Below, piece by piece: positions 1-8,676 of a stretch of 64,000 nucleotides of DNA; positions within the stretch are counted from its first letter, which is position 1; every line of letters starts with the position of its first letter. The DNA is taken from positions 241,900 through 305,899 of the forward strand of contig NZ_LMDG01000032.1 of assembly GCF_001426265.1 (NCBI RefSeq), in the 5' to 3' direction. The translations under genes were made by a program, and so were the position numbers. Below the pieces are notes generated by a model that was given only the letters and a program-made list of their open reading frames with translations, was not told where the DNA came from and ran no database searches. The stretch is from Rhizobium sp. Root1220 (GTDB taxonomy: Bacteria; Pseudomonadota; Alphaproteobacteria; Rhizobiales; Rhizobiaceae).

Positions 1-810
1 GTTTTCGTCGACGTCGAGCCCGTGACACTCACTATGGACCCGACGAAGCTCGAAGCGGCGATAACGCCGCGTACCAAGGCCATCGTGCCGGTCCACCTCT
101 ATGGCCAGATGGCAGATATGGACGCCATCAGGGCAATTGCCGACAAGCATGGGCTGCCCGTAATCGAAGATGCCTGTCAGGCGCACGGCGCCGAGTACAA
201 GGGCCGGCGCGCTGGAAGCATCGGCGTTTCAGGATGCTTCAGCTTCTATCCGGGCAAAAATCTCGGCGCGTGCGGCGAGGGTGGCATCGTTGTGACCAGC
301 AATGATGAACATGCCAAGACGATCCGCATGTTGCGCGACTGGGGACAGGAGCAACGCTATCACCACTTGCTCAAAGGCTTCAACTACCGGATGGACGAGA
401 TCCAGGGCGCAATTCTTCGCGTCAAGCTCCGGTATCTCGAAGACTGGACAGAGGCTCGGCGCGCCCGCGCGGACCGATATTCTGCTTTGCTCGCCGGATC
501 GCGCGTGGTGCGCGCGCCGGTTGCTGTCGCGGATCGACGCCATGTCTATCACGTCTACGCCGTACGAAGCCACGATCGGGAGCACTTGCAGCATGCGCTG
601 CGGGCGGACGGCATTCATACCGGCCTCCACTACCCCATACCGGTCCACCTCCAGAAAGCCCATGCCGATCTCGGCTACCGCACCGGTGATTTGCCCGTGT
701 CGGAAGCCGCTGCGCGTGAGGTGCTTTCCCTTCCGATCTATCCGGAGCTGACGCTCCGACAGGTTGAGCAGGTTGTCGCCGCCGTGGAGCAGGAAGCCTA
801 TGTCAGTTGA
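1..810 (+). CDS. DegT/DnrJ/EryC1/StrS-family sugar aminotransferase, 5' partial
   Basis: PLP-dependent aminotransferase of the DegT/StrS family, which aminates a keto group on a nucleotide-activated sugar in the cytoplasm. The reading frame is open from base 1 and begins in a typical mid-protein block (FVDVEP), so the N-terminal part lies outside the window. Visible family features are the ITPRTKAIVPVHLYG block, the cofactor-contacting EDACQAHG, and SFYPGKNLG, whose lysine (codon 256-258) should form the Schiff base. The C-terminal substrate domain is complete. The stop overlaps the start of the next gene, so the two are translationally coupled. A second DegT gene follows two genes later, so this is probably an amino-sugar cassette for a surface polysaccharide. 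The exact sugar cannot be told. Confidence 0.93.
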   Translation, partial: VFVDVEPVTLTMDPTKLEAAITPRTKAIVPVHLYGQMADMDAIRAIADKHGLPVIEDACQAHGAEYKGRRAGSIGVSGCFSFYPGKNLGACGEGGIVVTSNDEHAKTIRMLRDWGQEQRYHHLLKGFNYRMDEIQGAILRVKLRYLEDWTEARRARADRYSALLAGSRVVRAPVAVADRRHVYHVYAVRSHDREHLQHALRADGIHTGLHYPIPVHLQKAHADLGYRTGDLPVSEAAAREVLSLPIYPELTLRQVEQVVAAVEQEAYVS

Positions 811-1510
811 TCCCGTCCCGGCCGGCCGCCTTGTACAAGCTGTCCATGGTCGACAGGAGCAACTCGCCGACCCGGATTACCAAGTCAAACTGGCCGAAGA
901 ACTGAAGCGGTCCTATGGGCCCGCTGGCCTTCTCGAGCTTTACGCGCGTTTTGCAACCGGCGACGGCGTGGTCGATACGTTGATGCGGAAGGTTATCTGG
1001 AAGAGTCTCGCCCGCAGCTGTGGCGCCGGTTTGCAGATTGGAAGCGGTGCGGGTTTCAAACATCCCGAAACCTTCGAGATTGGTAGCGGCGTGTTTATCG
1101 GCGCACAGGCCTACATCCAAGGCAGATATGACGGCACCTGCAGGATTGGCGACAATGTCTGGATCGGGCCGCAGGCCTATTTCGACGCCCGCGACCTCGT
1201 TCTCGAGGACTGCGTTGGCTGGGGACCCGGAGCCAAGATCCTCGGTTCAAGTCATACCGCGATGCCAGTCGATGTACCGATTATCCGCACCGATCTCGAG
1301 ATCAAGCCGGTGCGCGTCGGCGCTTGGGCCGACATCGGGACAAACGCCACCATCCTGCCGGGCGTCAGCATTGGCAAAGGTGCAATCGTCGGCGCGGGAG
1401 CGGTCGTCGTTTCGGATGTCGAACCATTTTCAGTCGTCGCCGGCGTGCCGGCCAAATTCATCCGCTGGCGTGAAGACTGCGATCCGTCAACAGCAAAGAG
1501 GCTGGACTAG
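800..1510 (+). CDS. Hexapeptide-repeat (left-handed beta-helix) acyltransferase
   Basis: Trimeric acyltransferase of the LbH fold, 236 aa. Repeated hexapeptides of the type IGSGVF, IGDNVW, VGAWAD, IGTNAT and IGKGAI run through the second half and end in the family-typical block VGAGAVVVSDV...VVAGVPAKFI. Such enzymes move acetyl or formyl groups from CoA or folate donors onto amino or hydroxyl groups of nucleotide sugars. I chose ATG 800, which lies inside the last codons of the upstream aminotransferase (stop 808-810). An upstream start at 764 would add a non-conserved arginine-rich tail. Between two aminotransferases and an epimerase, N-acylation of a newly made amino sugar is the likely role (inference). 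Confidence 0.9.
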   Translation: MSVDPVPAGRLVQAVHGRQEQLADPDYQVKLAEELKRSYGPAGLLELYARFATGDGVVDTLMRKVIWKSLARSCGAGLQIGSGAGFKHPETFEIGSGVFIGAQAYIQGRYDGTCRIGDNVWIGPQAYFDARDLVLEDCVGWGPGAKILGSSHTAMPVDVPIIRTDLEIKPVRVGAWADIGTNATILPGVSIGKGAIVGAGAVVVSDVEPFSVVAGVPAKFIRWREDCDPSTAKRLD

Positions 1511-1512
1511 CC

Positions 1513-2487
1513 ATGAAAGACAAACGAATCCTGATCACCGGCGGCGCGGGCCTGATTGGTTCACACATTGCTGATTTGGTCGCGCTCGAGGAGCCGCGTG
1601 AGATCGTTGTCCTTGACAATTTTGTCCGCGGGCGGCGCGAAAATTTGGCCAACGCGATCAACGCGGCACCATTGACCATCGTCGAAGGCGATATTCGCGA
1701 CCGTGCGCTGCTGAAGGACGTGGTTGAGGGTGTCGATCTCGTCTTCCATCAGGCAGCAATCAGAATTACCCAATGCGCCGAAGAGCCGCGTCTGGCTTTT
1801 GATGTTCTGGCAGGCGGGACGTTTGATGTGATCGAAGCGGCCGTTCAGGCGGGTGTGTCGAAAGTCGTGGCAGCATCTTCGGCCTCCGTGCTCGGGCTAG
1901 CCGAGACTTTCCCGACCACTGAGGATCATCATCCATATAACAATCGTACAATCTATGGTGCTGCGAAGGCCTTCAACGAGGGCTTATTGCGCAGTTTCGC
2001 AGACATGTATGGTCTGCGTTACGTGGCGCTGCGCTACTTCAATGTCTATGGACCAAGGATGGACGTCCATGGCGCGTACACGGAGGTGCTGATCCGCTGG
2101 ATGGAACGTATCGCGAGTGGCTTGCCGCCCATCATCCTCGGCGACGGCACCCAGACGATGGACTTTGTCCACGTGCACGACATTGCCCGTGCCAATGTGC
2201 TTGCGGCAAAGTCGGCAGTCACCGACGAAGTGTTCAATGTTGCTAGCGGAACGGAAACAAGCCTGCGTGAACTCGCCAAGTTGCTGACCCACGTCATGGG
2301 TGCTTCAATGGAACCGCAATACGGCCCGGCCCGGAAAGTGAATGCCGTGCCCCGGCGTCTTGCATCTACCGTCAAGGCGGAAAGACTTCTCGGGTTCAAA
2401 TCGCAGATCACCATGGAGCAAGGTCTTCGTGATCTCGTAGCCTGGTGGCGAGAGGAGAAGACGCTCAGTGCTGGAGTGGCGGCATGA
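1513..2487 (+). CDS. NAD(P)-dependent sugar epimerase/dehydratase (extended SDR)
   Basis: Extended short-chain dehydrogenase of 324 aa. The Rossmann glycine motif GGAGLIG is at residues 10-16, an ASSASV serine cluster near 121-126, and the catalytic Tyr148-xxx-Lys152 (YGAAK) is intact. The C-terminal half matches UDP-glucose 4-epimerase/dehydratase-like enzymes (YFNVYGPRM, FVHVHDIA). It acts on nucleotide sugars in the cytoplasm. It starts two bases after the previous stop, and its own stop overlaps the next ATG as ATGA at 2484-2487. That places it in one translationally coupled unit with both aminotransferases. Epimerase and 4,6-dehydratase cannot be told apart from sequence alone. Confidence 0.93.
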   Translation: MKDKRILITGGAGLIGSHIADLVALEEPREIVVLDNFVRGRRENLANAINAAPLTIVEGDIRDRALLKDVVEGVDLVFHQAAIRITQCAEEPRLAFDVLAGGTFDVIEAAVQAGVSKVVAASSASVLGLAETFPTTEDHHPYNNRTIYGAAKAFNEGLLRSFADMYGLRYVALRYFNVYGPRMDVHGAYTEVLIRWMERIASGLPPIILGDGTQTMDFVHVHDIARANVLAAKSAVTDEVFNVASGTETSLRELAKLLTHVMGASMEPQYGPARKVNAVPRRLASTVKAERLLGFKSQITMEQGLRDLVAWWREEKTLSAGVAA

Positions 2488-3656
2488 GCCAAATTCCCGT
2501 TGCGAAGCCCGTTCTCGATGAGCGTGAAGTTGAGGCCGTTCGTCGCGTGATCTTGTCTGGATGGGTGACACAAGGCCCCGAGGTTGCGGCCTTCGAAGAA
2601 GAGTTTGCCGATTTCGTCGGAGCAGCGCACGCCTGTGCCGTCTCCAACTGCACGACGGCACTTCACCTGGCTCTTATGGCGGTGGGTGTTACCGCCGGCG
2701 ACGAAGTGATTACCGTAAGCCACTCGTTCATCGCGACCGCGAATGCGATCCGTTATTGCGGTGCTGTACCTGTATTCGTTGATATCGAGCGTGAGGGCTT
2801 CAATATTGATCCGGACTTGATCGAGTCGGCGATCACGCCGCGGACTAAAGCAATCATCTGCGTGCACCAGCTTGGCATGCCGTGTGATCTGCGCCGCGTC
2901 GTTGAGATAGCCAGTCGACGCTCGATCCCGGTGATCGAAGACGCTGCTTGCGCTACTGGAAGCGAGATCTTCTGGAAGGGCCGATGGGAGAAGATCGGCA
3001 AACCGCACGGTGATATTGCCTGCTTCTCTTTCCATCCGCGTAAAGTTGTTACAACAGGCGACGGCGGCATGCTGACGACCGCCAACCCCGAATACGATCG
3101 AAAATTTCGACTGTGGCGACAGCACAGCATGAGCGTGAACGATACGGTTCGCCATGGCTCGCGGCAGGTCATCTACGAGAGTTATCCCGAGGTCGGGTAT
3201 AACTACAGAATGACGGATCTGCAGGCTGCGGTCGGGCGGGAACAGCTCAAGCGACTTCCCGAGATTGTCGCTCGCAGGCGAGAGCTAGCTGAAATGTACC
3301 GCAGGAGTTTCGACGCGGCTTCGGGCATAGGGCTCCCCATTGAGCCAAGCTGGGCGCGTAGCAACTGGCAAAGCTTTTGTGTGGAGTTGCCCAATGGATG
3401 GGACCAGAGGGCAATCATGCAGGCGTTGCTAGATCGTGGCATCTCCACCCGACGTGGCATCATGAACAGCCACCTTGAGCAAGCCTATGCTGGGACGGGA
3501 TCACATCGAGTCGCGACTGGCATGCAAAATAGCCTGAGAGCCCAGGATCGAACGATCATCTTGCCATTGTTTGTGCAGATGACAGACGTTGAGGTTTCTC
3601 AAGTGGCGAGCGCGCTTCAGAGTGCGCCAGTCTATCTCGAGCCGGCAACGGTTTAG
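2484..3656 (+). CDS. DegT/DnrJ/EryC1/StrS-family sugar aminotransferase
   Basis: Complete 390-aa PLP aminotransferase, close to the usual family length. Motifs seen are the SNCTTALHLAL cofactor-phosphate region (about 54-64), EDAACATGS with the pyridine-contacting Asp153, FSFHPRK with the Schiff-base Lys187, and GYNYRMTDLQAA. The start at 2484 overlaps the upstream stop (ATGA), whereas an in-frame start at 2445 would lie deep in the epimerase. It is the second DegT enzyme of the cassette but clearly differs from the first, so the cassette may aminate two positions or two sugars (inference). A strong hairpin follows the stop. Confidence 0.94.
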   Translation: MSQIPVAKPVLDEREVEAVRRVILSGWVTQGPEVAAFEEEFADFVGAAHACAVSNCTTALHLALMAVGVTAGDEVITVSHSFIATANAIRYCGAVPVFVDIEREGFNIDPDLIESAITPRTKAIICVHQLGMPCDLRRVVEIASRRSIPVIEDAACATGSEIFWKGRWEKIGKPHGDIACFSFHPRKVVTTGDGGMLTTANPEYDRKFRLWRQHSMSVNDTVRHGSRQVIYESYPEVGYNYRMTDLQAAVGREQLKRLPEIVARRRELAEMYRRSFDAASGIGLPIEPSWARSNWQSFCVELPNGWDQRAIMQALLDRGISTRRGIMNSHLEQAYAGTGSHRVATGMQNSLRAQDRTIILPLFVQMTDVEVSQVASALQSAPVYLEPATV

Positions 3657-3664
3657 CAGATTGT

Positions 3665-3714
3665 AACGCACAACCTTTCAGCCGTCTCGACCCGGCTGAA
3701 AGGTTGTGCGTTTT
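3665..3714. terminator. Perfect 20-bp bidirectional terminator between convergent genes
   Basis: Arms 3665-3684 and 3693-3712 are exact reverse complements around the 8-nt loop TCTCGACC. T residues follow on the plus strand and A residues precede on the other side, so it can end transcription of the aminotransferase (+) and of the convergent flippase (-), whose stop lies 10 bases further on. Confidence 0.92.
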
Positions 3715-3723
3715 CACATCCCG

Positions 3724-5232
3724 TCAAGTTGACCTAAGGACCCAGGGGCGGATCGCCCGCGGCAGGACTTCCGGCGGCACAAGCTCGACCAGGGTCTTCA
3801 GGGAGTAAAGCCCCGTCGCAACTGTGGTCAGTGAGCCAAGCGCTGTTGCCTGCCAGAGGGGCAAGAACTGGAACGACACGAAGACCAGTCCTGACAGCGG
3901 AAGGTACATCAGTATGAGCCGCCGGTTAGTCGCAGACCACCGGAATTCCGTGTAGCGCCGGGCAATCCAGTATATCAGAAGACTGTGCCAGACATAGAGC
4001 CCAAAAAATGCGAGGCCCGGACCGACGGCGCCGAATGTCGTAACAAACAGCCACGCCAGGCCTACATGCACAACGGTCGCCGCCACCTCCGTCCAGAAGA
4101 AGATTTTCTGTGCTCCCTTTGCCAAAATGATGAATCCGATTGGCCAGGCGACGATACGGAGCATCATTCCGAGGCATATCCAGCGCAGGAGGTCGACGGC
4201 AGCGGAAAACTCCGGAGAGTAAAACAAGCGCATGACAAGTGGTGCGAGGGTCAGCGTGGCGAGCAGGCCAGGGCCTGCCAGCAACAAGCTGACCTGTGTC
4301 TGTTCGTTGACAAGGCGGTTGCACTCGGGATTGTCGGTAGCCACGGCAGTTAACCGCGGGTAGAAATCGGTGCCCATCGCCTGTAGGATGAAGCCGGCAT
4401 AGAGGCCGCCCAGTGCCCATGCCGCCTGGTACAGCCCGGCGGCGGCAATTCCCTCGTGGTTCAGCACAATAATGCGGATCGCATAGGCGCTACCAAATGT
4501 CAAAAATCCACTGATCATGAAGATGAAGCCGAGTCTGAGCAGGCCAGCGGCTTCATTCCGCAATTCTTGCAGCGATAGGCGGCATGAATTGATACGGATT
4601 TTGCGACTGAACCACCAGGAGGTGGCGAGCGTGGTTGCCGCTACGCAAACCAGCGATGCAGCGATGCCGCGCTCGCCGAAGAAGTAGATTATCGGGATGC
4701 TGATCACGGTACTAAAGAAAGCGCCCAAGACGTTGATACGAGCTAGGCTTGCTATGTCCCGCATGCCTTGTAGCAAAGCCGCTTGCCCTCCAGACATGAC
4801 TTGAAAAAAGATGACCACTGACAAGAGAAGCACGGCGGCAGCATGCCGATCATCCCCAAAAGTGAGCCTTGCTATCGGCGCCGCCAGGCACGCCATCAGC
4901 AATGCGCCCACGAGGCCCAGCACCATTGATATACGCCGCAACGCAGTGGCCGTCCGGGCAATTCGGTCGGCATCGCTTGTCCCTGCGGCTTCGGCGATCT
5001 GGCGCACCCCGCTGGCATTCAACCCCAGCCCGGCAAGCGTGTGGCCGATGTCCGCGGTCGCGCTGTAGAGTCCCATCAAACCGACACCTTCCGGTCCCAA
5101 CAGGACCGCCATCGCCTTGTTGCGAACGATGGAGAATCCGACGTTCACAATCGATGAGCCGCCGATGAGCGCAGTCGACTTGAGGATCTGTAAGTGGCTC
5201 TTTGTGCTGATGGAATCTGAATGCAACCCCAT
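3724..5232 (-). CDS. Polysaccharide flippase, Wzx / O-antigen translocase type
   Basis: Integral inner-membrane protein of 502 aa with about a dozen hydrophobic segments spread through its length. It fits the MOP superfamily of lipid-linked oligosaccharide flippases. The N-terminus (ALIGGSSIVNVGFSIVRNKA, then LLGPEGVGLMGLY) is typical of the WzxE/O-antigen translocase group. Role: flipping undecaprenyl-linked repeat units to the periplasm. It follows the ExoF-like gene in the same direction after 129 bases and is probably co-transcribed with it. It is distinct from the second flippase at 52444-53898, so the window carries two flippases. Substrate unknown. Confidence 0.88.
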   Translation of the reverse strand: MGLHSDSISTKSHLQILKSTALIGGSSIVNVGFSIVRNKAMAVLLGPEGVGLMGLYSATADIGHTLAGLGLNASGVRQIAEAAGTSDADRIARTATALRRISMVLGLVGALLMACLAAPIARLTFGDDRHAAAVLLLSVVIFFQVMSGGQAALLQGMRDIASLARINVLGAFFSTVISIPIIYFFGERGIAASLVCVAATTLATSWWFSRKIRINSCRLSLQELRNEAAGLLRLGFIFMISGFLTFGSAYAIRIIVLNHEGIAAAGLYQAAWALGGLYAGFILQAMGTDFYPRLTAVATDNPECNRLVNEQTQVSLLLAGPGLLATLTLAPLVMRLFYSPEFSAAVDLLRWICLGMMLRIVAWPIGFIILAKGAQKIFFWTEVAATVVHVGLAWLFVTTFGAVGPGLAFFGLYVWHSLLIYWIARRYTEFRWSATNRRLILMYLPLSGLVFVSFQFLPLWQATALGSLTTVATGLYSLKTLVELVPPEVLPRAIRPWVLRST

Positions 5233-5361
5233 AAACTCACACTACCTTCGAACGCACGTCGCACGTCGAAGTGCCCGCCACGCGTATTAAGTCGGCCAGC
5301 TGTGGCTCCGTTGCAGGAATGCGAACGAAATAAGCAAATCGTCGCTCCCGTGGGCTCTGTA

Positions 5362-6666
5362 TCATTGACTGGCCCGATCAGGATGCCCGTCGTCTGAGGA
5401 TGCCGGCGCTGTCGGCATAGAAGCCTGCGAAGACTGCCGGCTGACCTTGATGACGTCTCCCGGCAAAAGCGCCGTGGTCTCGGAAGCGCCCACTTCAACC
5501 ATTTTGCCGTCGTCTCGCCGAACTATGCTGAAGATCAACGGGAGCTTCTCGCTTTGATGCGTCTGGGCTCCATTTTGCGACAGGTTGTCCAGCATCAATT
5601 TTTGGCTGGTTTCCCGTTTTAGCTTCAATTGTACGATTAGCGCCCGTTCAGATTGTAATGCAGATGCGACTTCTGTTTGCCGCTCGTCCGCAACTCCTTG
5701 AAGATCTCTGGTGGTCTGGCTAATGCTCTGGCGTGCGCGCATGATCGCCGTCACGATATCCAGCCGGTTGTCCTGATAGCTCCTGAGCACGCGCTCGACT
5801 TCGCCTTGCCGGGTTGCAACGACCGCGCCCCTCGAAACCAACGTGGCAATGCTATCGACCTGTTGCTGCATCGATTTGATGTTTGCATCAGTGCTCTTGG
5901 TCTTTTCGTCGAGCACGTGGATTTCCTCGGTTAAAAGATCGAGTAACTCCGATAGAGATTTCGTTTTGCGATCGAGGGCGTTGGCGCGAGCGGCAAAAAT
6001 CGCCTTTTCCTGATTGTAGATAGCAGCGGTGAATTGGTCGGTATTGCCAGGCTGCTTTTCGAAGTCGAGCACCTTGGCACCGGACATCTCCGCCTGCAGC
6101 CGTTCAATCTTGGCGCCACTCCGAATGATGGAATCATCGAGTTCTTTCAACTCGCCCACTAGTTTGGTCACATCAAGTGAATTCTGGAGTCCGTCGACCG
6201 AACGAATTTCGCCACCGCTCATTGCCAAGGCTTGAAGAACGCTTAGCCGGGGGTGATACGTGTATTCGCCCGGCTTGGCCACGTCACCCACGACGTAAAT
6301 CGGAGCGTATTGGAGCACCTCGACCAAAGTCGCCGGCGTTTCGACCAAGCCGATCTTGTCCTTCAGACGGATGCCGATCTCGGCAGCAAGGCCGGCGTTG
6401 TCAAGATCGCCGACTTGGATGCTGCCCAGCACCGGCATAACTATCGTTTTCTCCTCCGAAACCGTATATTCTCCTCCGAGCGAACCCCACTGTTCGTAGA
6501 CGCCTTTGGTGGGAATCCATTGCACGACCGTCAGCTTGATCTTGGTTTCGGGTGGCAACGGAGAGCTCTCTGCGGATCGGGGCATCAGTGCCGCGAATGC
6601 AAGCAAGGCGAACAGCCCTACGTCTCCCCGAAAGGCGAACCGACGAGCACCGGAAAATAGGCGCAT
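5362..6666 (-). CDS. ExoF-like outer-membrane polysaccharide export (OPX) protein
   Basis: Exported protein of 434 aa with an N-terminal signal (hydrophobic FALLAFAALMP) and an atypical start to the mature chain. A Poly_export domain (about 45-125) and SLBB-like block (YVVGDVAKPGEYTYHPRLSV, about 128-150) are followed by a long coiled-coil stretch (about 160-350) and a small C-terminal beta domain (LLPGDVIKV). This is the architecture of rhizobial ExoF proteins, which act in periplasmic and outer-membrane export of exopolysaccharide. It is transcribed away from the co-polymerase at 7162 across a shared intergenic region, which suggests one export module. A second paralogue lies at 43968-45308. 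Confidence 0.86.
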   Translation of the reverse strand: MRLFSGARRFAFRGDVGLFALLAFAALMPRSAESSPLPPETKIKLTVVQWIPTKGVYEQWGSLGGEYTVSEEKTIVMPVLGSIQVGDLDNAGLAAEIGIRLKDKIGLVETPATLVEVLQYAPIYVVGDVAKPGEYTYHPRLSVLQALAMSGGEIRSVDGLQNSLDVTKLVGELKELDDSIIRSGAKIERLQAEMSGAKVLDFEKQPGNTDQFTAAIYNQEKAIFAARANALDRKTKSLSELLDLLTEEIHVLDEKTKSTDANIKSMQQQVDSIATLVSRGAVVATRQGEVERVLRSYQDNRLDIVTAIMRARQSISQTTRDLQGVADERQTEVASALQSERALIVQLKLKRETSQKLMLDNLSQNGAQTHQSEKLPLIFSIVRRDDGKMVEVGASETTALLPGDVIKVSRQSSQASMPTAPASSDDGHPDRASQ

Positions 6667-7161
6667 GTATGTCTCCAGTATGCCGAGATAACTTTAACGT
6701 ATTATCGATGCTGGCGCCGCTGTGGAAGTATTAAGACTGCAGAATTTACTCCTCACATGAGGTGAAGATACATGCGGCCGTCAGGCATCATTCCGTTGGG
6801 ATTATCGAATATGGAAGAGTGTGATGGCAATAGCGAGCTCGCTACCAAAATGGACTAGGCACCATCGCAATTGCATTCGAGAAACATATACGACGTAATG
6901 CGGGCATCACCAAAAAATAGGCTCCCATAGACATGAATTTTAGTTTGAAGCGACTTTGATGGGAAGGAAGGCGACGCGGGGTGCTTGCGGCGACGGGATT
7001 CACCGTTGTCTCGGGCTTCAATGGCAATCGCTGCCTTCGACCCTAGCCAAATGTACTAGGAGTCGCATCCACTATCGATGAACTACCGCGCGGTGCGGAA
7101 CTGACCCAAGATAGACGCTCTATCAAACACCCCTTGGTTCTTAAGTTCGGGTGATCTCGCA
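6667..7161. other. Divergent intergenic region between the OPX and co-polymerase genes
   Basis: 495 bases with no convincing gene. It should hold both divergent promoters. Visible symmetric elements are a 14-bp palindrome (6831-6844), the 8-bp palindrome GCAATTGC (6867-6874) and CCTCA-CA-TGAGG near 6752-6763. No clear -35/-10 pair with normal spacing was found. A 61-codon minus-strand open frame here (6842-7027) has no recognisable motif and no ribosome site. Confidence 0.5.
6831..6844. repeat. 14-bp perfect palindrome TAGCGAGCTCGCTA
   Basis: The sequence equals its own reverse complement over 14 bases. It lies midway between the divergent OPX and co-polymerase starts, where a dimeric regulator could sit. 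No other copy was noticed by eye in the window. Confidence 0.55.
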
Positions 7162-8616
7162 ATGGACGCTATCGATGTACGCTTCTACCTATCTATTCTT
7201 CTGCGGAGGCTACCGTATCTTCTCGCCATTGCCAGCCTATCGACGGTTATTGCCTTAGCCATCGCGCTGCTGCTTCCGCGTTCTTATCAGTCAACAGCGA
7301 AGATTCTGGTTGAGGCTCCGCAAATTCCCGCCAATCTGGTCCGATCGACTGTTTCGACGAGTTCGCTGGAACAACTGCAGATTATTCAGCAGCAGATTAC
7401 CACCCGCGACAATCTCGTTGCCCTGGCAGGCAAGCTCGATGTCTATGGCAACGATAAGGATAAGCCGTCGATCGACGGCCTCGTCAAGGATATGCGCTCT
7501 CGCATAGCTTTTGAGGAGTTGCCGCTCGGCAACGGAGGCGAAGCAACGGTCTTTAGTGTCGCGTTTGAAGCCGGGACGGCAACGTTAGCGGCAAAGGCGG
7601 CCAACGAACTAGCTTCGATGATACTGATGAGCAACCAACGCCAACGGACAGACCGCGCAGGTGACACGCTGCAGTTCTTCAACGACGAGGTGACAAGGCT
7701 GGACAGTGAACTGGAAAGGATCGAGGCCGACGTTCTCAAGTTCAAGACCGAAAACAAGGATACGCTACCTGAAAGCCTCGAATTCCGCCGCCAGCAGCAA
7801 AGCAGCCAGCAGGAGAGGTTGATTTCACTCGGACGTGAGGAAGCGGATCTTCGCACGAGACGGAGCATGCTCGTCGACAATTTTATGATCACGGGCCAGG
7901 TTGCCAGCGCCGGTCCTATTAGTGCCGAGCAGCAGATGCTTCTGGACTTGAACAGGGCGCTGAGCGAACAACTCGCGATCTTTTCCGAAAACAGCCCCAA
8001 CATTCGCGGGCTTCGCGCTCGCATAGAATCCCTGCGTGCCAAAAGTGTTTCGAATGGTGTTTCGGCAGTGGACAAAAAGGTGCCGTCCGGCCTCGATTTG
8101 CAGCTGGCGGATATCGACAAGCGACTGCAATTCATTCAGCGCGAGCGGGCGGCTTTGACGCAGACCATCGGCGGCCTCACCAGATCCGTCAGTGCGACAC
8201 CGGCCACCGAGACTGGATTGAACGCCCTCGAGCGCAATCTCGTGAACATTCAGACGCAATACAACACCGCCATAGCAAGGCGAGCCGAAGCCTCTCTGGG
8301 AAAGCAGATCGAGGTGCGCGCCGACGGTGGGCGGTTCTCGTTGCTTGAACCTGCGACACCGCCTGAGAATCCACTGCGGTCACGTCGCCGCATGATCGTC
8401 ATGGCGGGCGCTATGGGTGGGATCGCGCTCGGTCTGGCGTTCATCGCCCTTATGGAGATGTTGAACAGAACCATACGGAGGCCATCGGAACTTGCCAATT
8501 TGCTCCAGCGACAGCCACTAGCGATCATACCTTATATCGCACCTGCGGAGGATGCTGCGCCATCGCGAGGTATGCTCCATGCCGCCGGTTGGCGGGGAGC
8601 ACTCAAACGCGGGTGA
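7162..8616 (+). CDS. Polysaccharide co-polymerase / chain-length determinant (Wzz/ExoP N-terminal type)
   Basis: PCP-2-type protein of 484 aa without a fused kinase. A cytoplasmic N-terminus is followed by TM1 (about residues 14-36, ending LLLPRSYQSTAKILVE), a large periplasmic coiled-coil region (about 60-400), and TM2 (about 410-430) preceded by the proline-rich PATPPENPLRSRRR. These flank the Wzz and GNVR domains. Such proteins set chain length and link the polymerase to the OPX channel. The cytoplasmic tail is short, and a separate kinase-like ATPase gene follows after a small gap, as in CapA/CapB-type split systems. The OPX gene lies divergently upstream. Confidence 0.88.
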   Translation: MDAIDVRFYLSILLRRLPYLLAIASLSTVIALAIALLLPRSYQSTAKILVEAPQIPANLVRSTVSTSSLEQLQIIQQQITTRDNLVALAGKLDVYGNDKDKPSIDGLVKDMRSRIAFEELPLGNGGEATVFSVAFEAGTATLAAKAANELASMILMSNQRQRTDRAGDTLQFFNDEVTRLDSELERIEADVLKFKTENKDTLPESLEFRRQQQSSQQERLISLGREEADLRTRRSMLVDNFMITGQVASAGPISAEQQMLLDLNRALSEQLAIFSENSPNIRGLRARIESLRAKSVSNGVSAVDKKVPSGLDLQLADIDKRLQFIQRERAALTQTIGGLTRSVSATPATETGLNALERNLVNIQTQYNTAIARRAEASLGKQIEVRADGGRFSLLEPATPPENPLRSRRRMIVMAGAMGGIALGLAFIALMEMLNRTIRRPSELANLLQRQPLAIIPYIAPAEDAAPSRGMLHAAGWRGALKRG

Positions 8617-8676
8617 TTCGACATGCGTCCGCCGCGAAAAAAGACACTTCGAGACAGAACCGTTGAGGCAAATGGC

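Noticed and set aside
6842..7027. A 61-codon minus-strand frame in the gap between the OPX and co-polymerase genes
   Set aside because: No ribosome site, no motif, and the region has regulatory features instead.
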